From contig CAYJQC010000063.1 of the NCBI GenBank assembly GCA_964372215.1, forward strand, positions 1 to 12,844: a DNA stretch of 12,844 bases. The letters are read 5' to 3'. This stretch comes from DAIMFL01 sp964372215 (GTDB taxonomy: Bacteria > Pseudomonadota > Alphaproteobacteria > Dongiales > Dongiaceae). The notes under the pieces were generated by a model that made no database searches, was not told the DNA's origin, and worked only from the letters and a program-made list of their open reading frames with translations. The position numbers were made by a program, and so were the translations under genes. Each line of letters starts with the position of its first letter. Within the stretch, counting starts at the first letter, position 1. Positions 1 through 8,322 of this stretch are shown in pieces.

Positions 1-2924
1 GCCCAGTCCGGCAGCGGCGCCGGCTCGGCGGCGGCGAATCCGGCGCGCGCGCGCCGCTCCTCCGCCGGGTCGCGCTGCGGGCGGGCCAGGCGCAGGCCGG
101 GGCCGGCCCAGCCGTCCTCCGGCCCGATCTCGGCGCCGCCGTCGAACGCGAACGGCTCGGCGACCTCGCCCAGCCCGTCGCGGATCAGCTCGTGCCAGTT
201 GCCGCCGGTCGGCGCCTTGGCGCCGTGCCAGCCGCAGACATAGAGCCGGTCCTCGGCGCGGGTCACGGCGACATAGAGCAGGCGGCGATACTCGCGCAGT
301 TCGGCGGCGTGGCGCTCGGCGCGGGCCGCCGCCGCCTGGGCTTCGTCGAAGCCGCTCCGCGGCGACCAGATCGGCAGGTCGACTTCCGCGCCGTCCACCG
401 CGGCGCGGCCCCACAGCAGCCCGCCCCTGGGCAGCGGCACGCCCATGGTGTCGGGCAGGAACACGATCGGCGCCTGCAGCCCCTTGGCGCCGTGCACGGT
501 CATGATCCTGACCTCGCCGCGCGTGCCCTGGTCGAGATCGCGCTTGATCTCGCTGTCGCCGGCGGCCAGCCAGTGCAGAAAGCCCTGGAGCGAGGGCGCA
601 TGGCCGCGCTCGTAGGCGAGCGCCAGGTTCATGAACTCGTCGATCGGATCCTCGGCCTCGGGGCCGAGCCTTCCGGTCAGCGCGCGCCGCCCGTCGAGCC
701 GTCCCAGCAGGTCGGCGTAGAGCTCGTAGGGCGGCACGAAATCGGCGCGCCCGAGCAATTCGGCGAGCAGCGACTCGGCGCGCGCGAACTCGGCGCGCTC
801 GGCGCGCCGGCGCCGCAGCTCGGCCCACAGCCGCCGCGTGCCGCGGGGATGGGCGAGCTCGAACAGCGCATCGTCGTCGAACCCGACGAGCGGCCCCTTC
901 AGCACGGTGGCGAGGGTCAGGTCGTCCTCCGGCAGCAGCAGGAACTGGCCGAGCGCCACCAGGTCCATGACCGCAAGCTGGTCGCTCAGCACCATGCGGT
1001 CGACGCCCGCCACCGGCACGGCGCGCGCCTTCAGCTCGCGCACCAGCTCCTCGAGGAAGACGTTGCGCCGGCGCACCAGCACCATGATGTCGCCCGGCCG
1101 GATCGGGCGGCCCTGCGATTCCAGCAGCTCGCTGCCGTCGGTCAGCCGCGCGATCCGCGTCGCGATGGCCCGGGCCAGGCGGCGCATCGGCGAGGCGCTG
1201 CCGCTGCGCGTGATCGGCGGCGCCCAGCGGTCGGGCAGCTCCGCCGCGTGCGGCGCCACCGGCGGCCACAGCTCGACCAGGCCGGCCTGGCCGCTGCGGA
1301 TCGCCTGGTGCGCGATCGGCGCGCCGTCGAGCGCCACGCCGTCGCGCGCCGCATCGCGGGCGAAGATCGCGTCGACCGCCGCCAGCACCGGCGCGGTCGA
1401 GCGGAACGAAACGGTGAGCGGCACGTCCTGCAGCCGCGCGCCCATCGCCCGCAGCGCCGCCGCGAAATGGCCGCGCATGCGGGTGAAGCCTTCCGGGTCG
1501 GCGCGCTGGAAGCTGAAGATCGACTGCTTGGCGTCGCCCACCGCGAACACCGTGCGCGGTCCCGGCCGGACGCCCTCGCCGCTGAAGAACTCCTGCGCCA
1601 GGATGCGCACCACTTCCCACTGCTCCGGGTTGGTGTCCTGGGCCTCGTCGATCAGGATGTGGTCGATGCCGCCGTCGAGCTTGAACAGGACCCAGGGCGC
1701 GATGCCCTCGCGCTGCAGCAGCGCGACGGCGTGATTGACCAGGTCGTCGTAGTCGAGCAGGGCGCGCAGCTCCTTGTGGCGCCGGTAGGCGTCGAGCATG
1801 GCGGCCCCGAGGCCGAGCAGCGACGCCGTCGCCGCGAACACGATCGCCGCGCGCAGGCGATCCTCGAGCGCCAGCAGCCGTTCGGCTTCGCTCTCCAGCA
1901 CTTCGAGCACGCCGGCGATCTTGGCAGCCTCCTTGGTGGCCAGGGTCTTGCGGATACTGCCGTCGGTGGCGGTCAGGTAGACGTTGCGATAGTCGTCATA
2001 GAGCGCGGCGCGGTTCTGCGGCTCGGCGAGCCAGCGGGCGAGCACGGCGGCGCGCGCCTTGTCGGTCTTGCTGCCGGTCGCGAGCGCATCGGCGGCGAGC
2101 CTGAGGCCCATGAGATCGAGCGCGGCGTCGTCGCAGCCGGCAGCGCGGATCGACTCCGCGGTTTCGCCGGCACCGACGCCGAGCCGGCGGCGCAGCAGGG
2201 CGACCGCGCCGGTCAGGCCGCCGGTCGCCGCAAACAGCCGCGCCAGGCGGTGGCGCTCGGCGGTCAGGCTCTGCATCAGCTCGGCGAAGCTCTCCTCGCC
2301 GGCATGGGCGGTGACGCCGGCGAGCGCGGTCGCGAGCGCCGCCCCGGTATCGTCTCCGCCCCGGTCGCCGGGCCCGGCGCCGCGCGCCGCCGCCAGCACT
2401 TCCGCGCGCGCATCGGCCAGGAGCTCGCCGGCGCTGCGCTCGTCGAGCAGCTCGAAATGCGGTGCCAGCTCGGCCTCCAACGGGAAGCGCCGCAGCAGCG
2501 ACTGGCAGAAGGCGTGCAGGGTCTCGATCTTCATGCCGCCGGGCGCGTCGAGCACCCGGGCGAACAGCTGGCGGGCGAGCCGCCTGGTATCGTCGTCGGG
2601 ATAGCGCCCGGTGATCTGGCGCACGTCCTTGGCCAGCTCGTCGTACTCGGCGGCGGTCCATTTGCGCAGCCGCTCGGCGATGCGGTTCGCCATCTCCGCC
2701 GCCGCCGCGCGGGTGAAAGTCAGGCACAGGATGCGCGACGGCTCGACCCCCGCGAGCAGCAGGCTCAGCACCCGGTCGCTCAGCACCTTGGTCTTGCCGC
2801 TGCCGGCCGAGGCGGCGACCCAGACCGACTGCGTGGGATCGGCGGCACGTTGCTGCGCGCTGTCGGCCTTTTGCTGGGCGGCCGCGCGCTCGGGGTTCAT
2901 CCGGACGTCGTCCGCGCCGATCAC
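1..2924 (-). CDS. addA: AddA, double-strand break repair helicase-nuclease (partial; C-terminus runs off the left edge)
   Basis: This is the UvrD/RecB-like 3'-5' helicase subunit of AddAB, the alphaproteobacterial RecBCD counterpart that resects double-strand ends for RecA loading. About 974 codons are visible. Motifs in order: glutamines at about 17-25 (Q motif), Walker A SAGSGKT at 39-45, motif Ia LTFTRAAAAEM at 68-78, Walker B DEAQDTN at 426-432, VGDAKQSIF at 462-470, TVHGAKGLQ at 809-817 and VAVTRAED at 885-892. The C-terminal RecB-type nuclease domain, expected in the last 200 or so residues, lies outside the window. I chose the GTG at 2924 because it overlaps the addB stop as GTGA and has GGAG 7 bases upstream. 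An ATG at 2900 (codon 9) is the alternative. It is the last visible gene of the tsaE-amgK-murU-addB-addA run. The family call is very secure; the start is moderately so. Confidence 0.95.
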   Translation of the reverse strand, partial: MIGADDVRMNPERAAAQQKADSAQQRAADPTQSVWVAASAGSGKTKVLSDRVLSLLLAGVEPSRILCLTFTRAAAAEMANRIAERLRKWTAAEYDELAKDVRQITGRYPDDDTRRLARQLFARVLDAPGGMKIETLHAFCQSLLRRFPLEAELAPHFELLDERSAGELLADARAEVLAAARGAGPGDRGGDDTGAALATALAGVTAHAGEESFAELMQSLTAERHRLARLFAATGGLTGAVALLRRRLGVGAGETAESIRAAGCDDAALDLMGLRLAADALATGSKTDKARAAVLARWLAEPQNRAALYDDYRNVYLTATDGSIRKTLATKEAAKIAGVLEVLESEAERLLALEDRLRAAIVFAATASLLGLGAAMLDAYRRHKELRALLDYDDLVNHAVALLQREGIAPWVLFKLDGGIDHILIDEAQDTNPEQWEVVRILAQEFFSGEGVRPGPRTVFAVGDAKQSIFSFQRADPEGFTRMRGHFAAALRAMGARLQDVPLTVSFRSTAPVLAAVDAIFARDAARDGVALDGAPIAHQAIRSGQAGLVELWPPVAPHAAELPDRWAPPITRSGSASPMRRLARAIATRIARLTDGSELLESQGRPIRPGDIMVLVRRRNVFLEELVRELKARAVPVAGVDRMVLSDQLAVMDLVALGQFLLLPEDDLTLATVLKGPLVGFDDDALFELAHPRGTRRLWAELRRRRAERAEFARAESLLAELLGRADFVPPYELYADLLGRLDGRRALTGRLGPEAEDPIDEFMNLALAYERGHAPSLQGFLHWLAAGDSEIKRDLDQGTRGEVRIMTVHGAKGLQAPIVFLPDTMGVPLPRGGLLWGRAAVDGAEVDLPIWSPRSGFDEAQAAAARAERHAAELREYRRLLYVAVTRAEDRLYVCGWHGAKAPTGGNWHELIRDGLGEVAEPFAFDGGAEIGPEDGWAGPGLRLARPQRDPAEERRARAGFAAAEPAPLPDW

Positions 2925-5900
2925 GACTCGGCTCCAGTCGCCGACCATTCCTTGATCCGCGCCAGATGGTCGTAATCGCCGAAGCGCGGCGCGAAATCCG
3001 GGCGCGGCCGCGCGGCATAGGGCGTCGCTGCATCGTCGAAGGTGGCGATCAGGCGTTCCAGCCCTTCGCGCGCCTCGGCGGCGAGCGTCGCGGCGTCGGC
3101 CTTGATCTCGCGGATCTCGCCGGGCGCGTCGCCGCTGCCCGACAGCCGCCAGTAGGCAAGCGTCGCGGGCGCCGTCGCCGGGATGTCGGCGAAGCCGCCG
3201 GCGGCGGCGATCGCCGCCTCGAGCGGGAGCTGGGGCGAGAATCCGAGCGCGACATGCTCGGCCTTGGGCAGCACGCCGGTCTTGTAGTCGATGATCGCGA
3301 GCCCGCCGGTCCGCAGCGCATCGATGCGATCCGCCGTCGCGCTCAACAGGAAGGCGCCGGCCGGCCCGGCCAGCTCCAGCGTGCCACGCCGCTCGGTGAA
3401 GCTGGCGGCGATGCCGGCGCGCCGTTCCGACTCCGTCGCGACGAACCAGCGCGCGATCCGCTCGAAGCGCGGCCACCAGAACGCCCAGACGGCGGGCCGG
3501 TCGAGCACCGCGCCGAACGCCGCGCGGCCGCACTTGAGCAGACGCTCATGGCCGTCGGCCGGCAGCGCGCCGGGATTGTCGTGCACGAAGCGATGCAGGG
3601 CCTCGTGGATGAAGCTGCCGCGCTCGGCGGCGCCGGGATCGGCGTCGATCGGCTCAAGCGCCTTCAGCCGCAGCACGTGCCGCGCATAGACCGCATAGGG
3701 GTCGCGCATCCAGGTCTCGACCTGGGTCACCGACAGTCGGCGCGGCCGCGCGGCCACTGGCGGGCGGGGGGCGGGCGGCGCCACCGGGCGGATCGCGGCC
3801 GGCAGGTCGAGGCCGGCCTGCCAGCCGAGCGGCAGGGTCGGGCGCGCCAGGGCATCGGGCAGGCCGATGCTCTCCAGCAGGCCGTCGAGCCGCTGCAGCC
3901 AGCGCGACGGCACCGTCGGGGTGCCTTCGACCCGGAGCGAGCGGGTCAGCACCACCTCGGCGGCGCCCAGGGCCTGGGCGAAGTCGTGGGCCGCCAAGCC
4001 GATGCGCCGCTCCGGCGGCGGCAGGCCGAAATCGCGTCGCATCGGCCGGCTGAGCCAGGGATCGACTGCCGGCTCCGGCGGCCAGGTGCCCTCGTTGAGC
4101 CCGCCCAGGATCAGCAGGTCGGCATGCTGCAGCCGGGCCTCGAGCGGACCCCAGATGGCGAGCCGGGGATGGCCGCCATGGCGCGGCCGCACCACCGCGC
4201 CCGCCATCAGCCCGGCGACCAGGGCCGGGTACTGCCGGCCGGGCAATGGCGCGAAGGCGCGCGCCGCCTCGCCCAGCTCGGCGATGAACCCGGCCGCGGC
4301 CTCGCCCGCCTCGCCGGCCCACAGCCGCGCCGCGCCGCTTTCGTCGGCGCTGGCGGCCAGCGCCTCGGCCAGGGCGACATGGGCCTGCAGCAGGGCGGCG
4401 ATCTCGGCGCGCGGGCCGCGCAGCAGCCGGCCGAACGGCGCCGCCAGCCGCTCGAGCTGCTGGACGAGCGCGGCCAGGCTGCGGCGCTCGGCGTCGTCCG
4501 CCAGATGGGCCGCCGCGCCGGCCAGGCCGTCGAAGCCGGCGGCGGGGCGGGGGCCGCGCAGCAGCGCCAGCTCCAGCCGCCGGACCAGGGCGCGGAAGGC
4601 GCCCGGCTCGCGCCCGGCGGCGGCGAAGGGGTGCTTGAGCGCGGCCAACAGCGGCACCGGCGCGGCGCCCTCGGCCACCAGCTCGGCGACCAGCCGCAGG
4701 AAGCTGCCGGGCGCGGTGTCAGCCAGCGGTCGGCCGGCGGAATCGTCGATCTCGATGCCCCAGCGCCGGAGCTCGCCGGCGACCCGGCGGGCGAGGTCGC
4801 GGTCGGGGGTGACCAGGGCGGCGCGCCGGCCCGGGACCTCCAGCGCCTGGCGCAGCATCAGGGCGATCACCCCGGCCTCTTCCTGGGGGCCGGGGGCGTC
4901 GATCCGCTGCACCCCGCGCAGGGCCAGCCGCCGGCGCTCGGGGTCGAAGCTGCCGCGCAGCTCGCGCCAGCCCTCGGTGGTCGGCGCCGGGCGCAGCGCC
5001 TCGGCGACCAGCAGCGCCCGGCTGGCCGGCGCGGCCGGCAGGCCGTGCCCGGCCGCGAGCCAGTCGCCGACCGCGGCGCGATCGAGACCGAGCCGGCGCA
5101 GCAGCAGCGCCAGGCCGTGCTGGGGATGGGCCGGGTCGTCCAGAATCGCCGCCCACTGCGCCTCGTCGGCGGCGCGGTCGAGGCCGGGCAGCACGACGCG
5201 CCCGGTCGGCAGCCAGGCGACCACCTCGATCAGGTCGGCGGTGGCGGGGATCGAGCCGGTCGAGCCGGCGACGATCACCGGGTCGGCGGGCGGGTTGCGG
5301 CGCCAGGCCTCGGCCTGGGCCGCCAGCAGCCGGTTGCGCCGCTCGGCCGGATCCAGGCAATCCTCGGCCTCCAGGATGCGCGGCCAGCGCTCGCGCAGCA
5401 GCGCCAGGAAATCGAGGGTGCGCTGCCAGTGCCGGGCATAGTCCTCGGGCACCAGCCGGTCGAAGCGATCGAGCGACAGCCGCTCGGTCTGCACCTGGTC
5501 GAGCAGGCGGGCCAGCTCGGCGGCGAGCCGCGCCGCCTGCTCGGCGGTCGGCGGCGCGCCGCCGGTCGCGCCGCCGGTGATGATCTCGCGGGCGAGGCGG
5601 AGCTGGCGGCGCAGCCCCGGCATGGCGGGCGGCAGCTCGGCGCCGCCGGCGCCTTCGGCCAGGTCCTCGCCGCCGCCGACCAGCTCGTCCGCATCGAGGT
5701 CGCCGAGCGGCTTCATGCGCGGCAGCAGCAGCGGCCGGCCCTCCCCGTCCAACCCGGCAGCGCGCCGCAGGAACGCCTCGTGCAGCGCCCTGCAACCGCG
5801 CCGGGTCGGCAGCAGCACGGTCATGCGGGCGAGGGCCAGGGGGTCGTCGCCGGACTCCGCCATCAATCGCGCGGCCAGCGCGTCGACGAACGAGATCCCC

Positions 5901-5968
5901 GGCGGGATGGTGAAGACGGCGGGCGCGCCGCGTGCTGCGGGCGGCGCGCCGGACTCCCCGGGGCTCAT
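2921..5968 (-). CDS. addB: AddB, double-strand break repair nuclease subunit (alphaproteobacterial type)
   Basis: Product of 1015 aa, partner of AddA in the AddAB end-resection complex. The N-terminus (FTIPPGISFVDAL near residue 20, then RMTVLLPTRRGCRAL) is typical of alphaproteobacterial AddB. The N-terminal helicase-like region has no Walker A GxGKT, as expected for the non-motor subunit that in characterised AddAB enzymes recognises Chi. The C-terminal PD-(D/E)XK nuclease is complete in its motifs: GSFIHEALH at about 784-792, ADRID at 879-883, IIDYKTG at 892-898, and QLPLEA shortly after. Only two cysteines are seen (in RRGCRAL and LLKCGRA), so the four-cysteine iron-sulfur cluster of Bacillus AddB is absent. 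The open frame reaches 6049, but the ATG at 5968 is chosen because it overlaps the murU stop as ATGA. An AGGGAG lies only 2 bases upstream, a short spacing. The stop overlaps the addA GTG. Confidence 0.95.
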   Translation of the reverse strand: MSPGESGAPPAARGAPAVFTIPPGISFVDALAARLMAESGDDPLALARMTVLLPTRRGCRALHEAFLRRAAGLDGEGRPLLLPRMKPLGDLDADELVGGGEDLAEGAGGAELPPAMPGLRRQLRLAREIITGGATGGAPPTAEQAARLAAELARLLDQVQTERLSLDRFDRLVPEDYARHWQRTLDFLALLRERWPRILEAEDCLDPAERRNRLLAAQAEAWRRNPPADPVIVAGSTGSIPATADLIEVVAWLPTGRVVLPGLDRAADEAQWAAILDDPAHPQHGLALLLRRLGLDRAAVGDWLAAGHGLPAAPASRALLVAEALRPAPTTEGWRELRGSFDPERRRLALRGVQRIDAPGPQEEAGVIALMLRQALEVPGRRAALVTPDRDLARRVAGELRRWGIEIDDSAGRPLADTAPGSFLRLVAELVAEGAAPVPLLAALKHPFAAAGREPGAFRALVRRLELALLRGPRPAAGFDGLAGAAAHLADDAERRSLAALVQQLERLAAPFGRLLRGPRAEIAALLQAHVALAEALAASADESGAARLWAGEAGEAAAGFIAELGEAARAFAPLPGRQYPALVAGLMAGAVVRPRHGGHPRLAIWGPLEARLQHADLLILGGLNEGTWPPEPAVDPWLSRPMRRDFGLPPPERRIGLAAHDFAQALGAAEVVLTRSLRVEGTPTVPSRWLQRLDGLLESIGLPDALARPTLPLGWQAGLDLPAAIRPVAPPAPRPPVAARPRRLSVTQVETWMRDPYAVYARHVLRLKALEPIDADPGAAERGSFIHEALHRFVHDNPGALPADGHERLLKCGRAAFGAVLDRPAVWAFWWPRFERIARWFVATESERRAGIAASFTERRGTLELAGPAGAFLLSATADRIDALRTGGLAIIDYKTGVLPKAEHVALGFSPQLPLEAAIAAAGGFADIPATAPATLAYWRLSGSGDAPGEIREIKADAATLAAEAREGLERLIATFDDAATPYAARPRPDFAPRFGDYDHLARIKEWSATGAES
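2932..2935 (-). promoter_or_regulatory. Shine-Dalgarno supporting the addA GTG start
   Basis: On the minus strand GGAG sits 7 bases upstream of the GTG at 2924, inside the last codons of addB. The downstream ATG at 2900 has no comparable purine run, so the GTG start, coupled to the addB stop, is preferred. Confidence 0.55.
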
Positions 5969-6735
5969 CGCTCCCTGAGCTTGAGCCCGGCGCGGGCCAG
6001 GTAGGACTCGACCTCGATCAGGTGCTGCGGCGTGCTGACGTGGAACCACTCGCCGTCATGGCGCAGCGCCTGGAGCCGGCCGGCCTCGATCAGGCGGTCC
6101 CACAGAACGTTCATCGAGAAGGCGCCGTCCGGGCTGTCGGCGAACAGCCGGGGATGGACCAGCTGAATGCCGCTGTACAGGAACGGCGCCACCTCCCAGT
6201 CGCGCCGGCGCCGCACCAGGCCGTCCTGGGCGATGAAGAAATCGCCGGGCCCGTCATAGCCGACCGCGCTGACGGTCGGCTGCAGCAGCAGCAGCGCGTC
6301 CATGGTCGCGTCGTCCCAGGCTTCGGCCAGGCGCACCAGCGCGTCGGTCTTGCCGTTGAGCCAGACGATCTTGGCGTTGACCGAATAGAACGGCTCGGAC
6401 CCCAGCAGCGGCAGCGCCCGCTTGATGCCGCCGCCGGTCTCCAGGATCGCATCCTCGTGGGAGAACTGCAGACGCGGCCGGGTCCGCTCGGCGAGATGGG
6501 CGCGCAGCACGTCGGCCAGGTGATGGGTGTTGACCACCGCCTCCTCGATTCCCGCCGCCTCCAGGCGGTCGAGCACGATGTCGATCATCGGCACGCCGGC
6601 GAGCTTCACCATCGCCTTCGGCACGGTCTCGGTGATCGGCCGCAGCCGGGTGCCGAGCCCGGCGGCCAGCACCATGGCGCGCTTCGGCACGGCGATGCCG
6701 GCGCGCCGGCGCGCGAGCTTGGGTTCGGCGTTCAT
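5965..6735 (-). CDS. murU: MurU-like N-acetylmuramate-1-phosphate uridylyltransferase
   Basis: Product of 256 aa, a nucleotidyltransferase of the GlmU/RmlA-like fold. By family and by its place directly after amgK it should convert MurNAc-alpha-1-phosphate plus UTP to UDP-MurNAc, a cytoplasmic recycling route that bypasses MurA. The nucleotide-binding signature LAAGLGTRLRP is at 23-33 and PKAM at 39-42 supplies the conserved lysine. TGGG-like ETGGGIKRAL is at 99-108, and the C-terminal HDGEWFHVSTPQHL spans about 226-239. Oddities: the position that is usually the metal-binding Asp (VNxD) reads VNAK, with K122, and the usual HVGTP reads HVSTP. Activity may therefore be altered. The open frame extends upstream, but the ATG at 6735 overlaps the amgK stop as ATGA and has GGAG 7 bases upstream (6743-6746). 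The stop overlaps the addB ATG. Family certain; exact substrate inferred from context. Confidence 0.88.
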   Translation of the reverse strand: MNAEPKLARRRAGIAVPKRAMVLAAGLGTRLRPITETVPKAMVKLAGVPMIDIVLDRLEAAGIEEAVVNTHHLADVLRAHLAERTRPRLQFSHEDAILETGGGIKRALPLLGSEPFYSVNAKIVWLNGKTDALVRLAEAWDDATMDALLLLQPTVSAVGYDGPGDFFIAQDGLVRRRRDWEVAPFLYSGIQLVHPRLFADSPDGAFSMNVLWDRLIEAGRLQALRHDGEWFHVSTPQHLIEVESYLARAGLKLRER

Positions 6736-7796
6736 GCGGCGGCTCCGGAACCCGGCGCGCCGGCATCGGGGTTGCCGCGCCGCTCCGGCGGCAGATGGGC
6801 GTCGAACCAGCGCGCCAGCGGCGCCAGCGCGGGATGGGCGATGTCGCCGGCGATCAGGCGCCACACCCGCGGCATCCAGCCGAGATAGCCGGACTTGCCG
6901 TCGCGCTTCCACAGCCGGGTGAAGGTGCCGGCGATCCGGCAGTTGCGCTGGGCGCCGATCACCGCATAGGCGGCGGCATAGGCGTCGCCATCGATCGCCG
7001 GAAACGCCGCGAGGTAGCGCGCGATGCCGGCCGCGGCGATCTCCGCCGGCACGTCGCGGCGCACATCCTCGAGCAGCGACACCAGGTCGAAGGTGACCGG
7101 CGCGATCACCGCGTCCTGGAAGTCGAGCAGGCCGCAGGCGGCGACGCCGGCGCGCTCGGGCAGCCACAGCAGGTTGTCGACGTGGTAGTCGAACAGCGCG
7201 ATGCTGTGCGGCACGCCGTCGGCGCCCGTCAGCACCGCCGGCAGCACCCTGCGCCAGGCATCGAGATAGGCGTCGCGCACCGGTGCCGGCGGCTCCGCGC
7301 CGAAGACCGCCGGCCAGTACCAGTCGAGCAGCAGCGCGACCTCGCGCAGGGCGCGCGGTTCGTCGAAGCGCGGCAGCTCCGCCATGGCCGCCGCCGGCAT
7401 GCGGCGATGCAGCTCGATCAGGGTGTCGATCGCCAGCATGTACAGCATGCGCTCGTCGGTGCCGCCGGCGATCAGCCGGGTATAGGTGTCGTCGCCGAGA
7501 TCCTCGAGCAGCAGCAGCCCGGCCGCCTCGTCGGCGGCGAGGACGCGCGGCGCGCTCAGCCCCATGTCGGCCAGCAGTCGGGCGACCCTGAGGAACGGTC
7601 GCACGTTCTCCTGCGGCGGCGGCGCGTCCATCAGCACGGCGCGCCGGGCACCGTCGATCAGCCGCTCGTAGCGGCGGAACGAGGCGTCGCCGGCCAGCTT
7701 GCGCCGGCCGGCCGGGTCCCAACCCTGGGCGACCAGGAAGCCGGCGATGGCGGCGTCGCGGGCGTCGCGCGAGGCGGCGGCGGCCGGACAGCTCAT
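6732..7796 (-). CDS. amgK: AmgK-like anomeric MurNAc/GlcNAc kinase (aminoglycoside phosphotransferase fold)
   Basis: Product of 354 aa from the APH/choline-kinase-like superfamily. Paired with murU, it is expected to phosphorylate the anomeric carbon of MurNAc (and GlcNAc) released by peptidoglycan turnover. The N-lobe has LAGDASFRRYERL at 34-46. The linker region LLLLEDLGDDTY is at 94-105. The catalytic loop FDYHVDNLLW is at 202-211, with D203 as likely base and N208 as Mg ligand. The second metal-binding segment GLLDFQDA is at 222-229, with D225. The residue before the catalytic Asp is Phe; from memory, Arg is common in relatives. The ATG at 7796 is 17 bases after the tsaE stop with no strong Shine-Dalgarno. 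The longer frame running up to 8645 covers tsaE and is not believable. A true aminoglycoside-resistance role is unlikely in this housekeeping context. Confidence 0.88.
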   Translation of the reverse strand: MSCPAAAASRDARDAAIAGFLVAQGWDPAGRRKLAGDASFRRYERLIDGARRAVLMDAPPPQENVRPFLRVARLLADMGLSAPRVLAADEAAGLLLLEDLGDDTYTRLIAGGTDERMLYMLAIDTLIELHRRMPAAAMAELPRFDEPRALREVALLLDWYWPAVFGAEPPAPVRDAYLDAWRRVLPAVLTGADGVPHSIALFDYHVDNLLWLPERAGVAACGLLDFQDAVIAPVTFDLVSLLEDVRRDVPAEIAAAGIARYLAAFPAIDGDAYAAAYAVIGAQRNCRIAGTFTRLWKRDGKSGYLGWMPRVWRLIAGDIAHPALAPLARWFDAHLPPERRGNPDAGAPGSGAAA

Positions 7797-7813
7797 ATGG
7801 ACCGAGGGCCCGC

Positions 7814-8314
7814 TCACGTCAGGCCAGGCTGCGCCAGCCGGCCGGCCCAGCCGCCATGGCCGGTCAGCCGCGCGGTCCGGCGTTCGCCGGACTGGCCGTC
7901 GTCGGGACCATGGTCGAGCGCCAGGTCGAGCCGCTCGCGCGGCAGCAGGCCGCCCAGCCGGTCGGGCCATTCGATCAGGGTGATGCCCTCGGCCAGGGCG
8001 TCCTCGAGTCCCAGCTCCATGGCCTCGTCGGGCACCGTCAGGCGGTACAGGTCGAAATGCCAGACCGTGCCGGCCGGGGTGTCGTAGGTCTGGACCAGGG
8101 TGAAGGTCGGGCTCGGCACCTCCTCGCCGGCGCCGCACAACGCCCCGATCAGCGCCCGGGCGAAGCAGGTCTTGCCGGCGCCGAGATCGCCCCACAGCGC
8201 CACGACATCGCCGGGCCGCAGGCGCGGCGCCAGCCTGCGGGCGAGCGCCACCGTCGCCGTCTCGTCGGCAAGCTCGAGGCGGCGCGAGGTCTCCGGCGCA
8301 AGGTCCGCGATCAT
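7814..8314 (-). CDS. tsaE: TsaE, tRNA t6A biosynthesis ATPase
   Basis: Product of 166 aa, close to the usual length of this family. TsaE works with TsaB and TsaD in the cytoplasm to make N6-threonylcarbamoyladenosine at position 37 of ANN-decoding tRNAs; its ATPase resets the complex. Visible motifs: Walker A GDLGAGKT at 42-49, the family signature SPTFTLVQTY at 68-77, HFDLYRL at 86-92 and EWPDRL at 115-120. The frame is open to 8449, but homology begins about where the ATG at 8314 lies. That ATG has no Shine-Dalgarno, and a promoter-like pair ends 8 bases before it, so the mRNA may be leaderless. First gene of the five-gene minus-strand run; 17 bases separate it from amgK. Confidence 0.93.
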   Translation of the reverse strand: MIADLAPETSRRLELADETATVALARRLAPRLRPGDVVALWGDLGAGKTCFARALIGALCGAGEEVPSPTFTLVQTYDTPAGTVWHFDLYRLTVPDEAMELGLEDALAEGITLIEWPDRLGGLLPRERLDLALDHGPDDGQSGERRTARLTGHGGWAGRLAQPGLT

Positions 8315-8322
8315 GACGGCAG

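Noticed and set aside
192..2975. 927-codon plus-strand open frame opposite addA
   Set aside because: The translation is rich in Arg, Gly, Ala, Gln and His with no domain pattern. It is the antisense shadow of addA, kept open by high GC at third positions; the minus strand carries all helicase motifs.
2966..6004. 1012-codon plus-strand open frame opposite addB
   Set aside because: Low-complexity composition typical of an antisense frame in about 70% GC DNA; the minus-strand AddB frame has clear nuclease motifs.
5965..7722. 585-residue extended form of the nucleotidyltransferase
   Set aside because: The extension is an out-of-frame shadow of amgK. The ATG at 6735 with GGAG upstream and the ATGA overlap is the natural start.
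6732..7796. Aminoglycoside resistance phosphotransferase
   Set aside because: The fold is shared, but pairing with murU in a conserved housekeeping operon fits the cell-wall recycling kinase AmgK instead.
6795..8087. 430-codon plus-strand open frame opposite amgK and tsaE
   Set aside because: Same antisense composition bias; amgK and tsaE on the minus strand have clear catalytic motifs.
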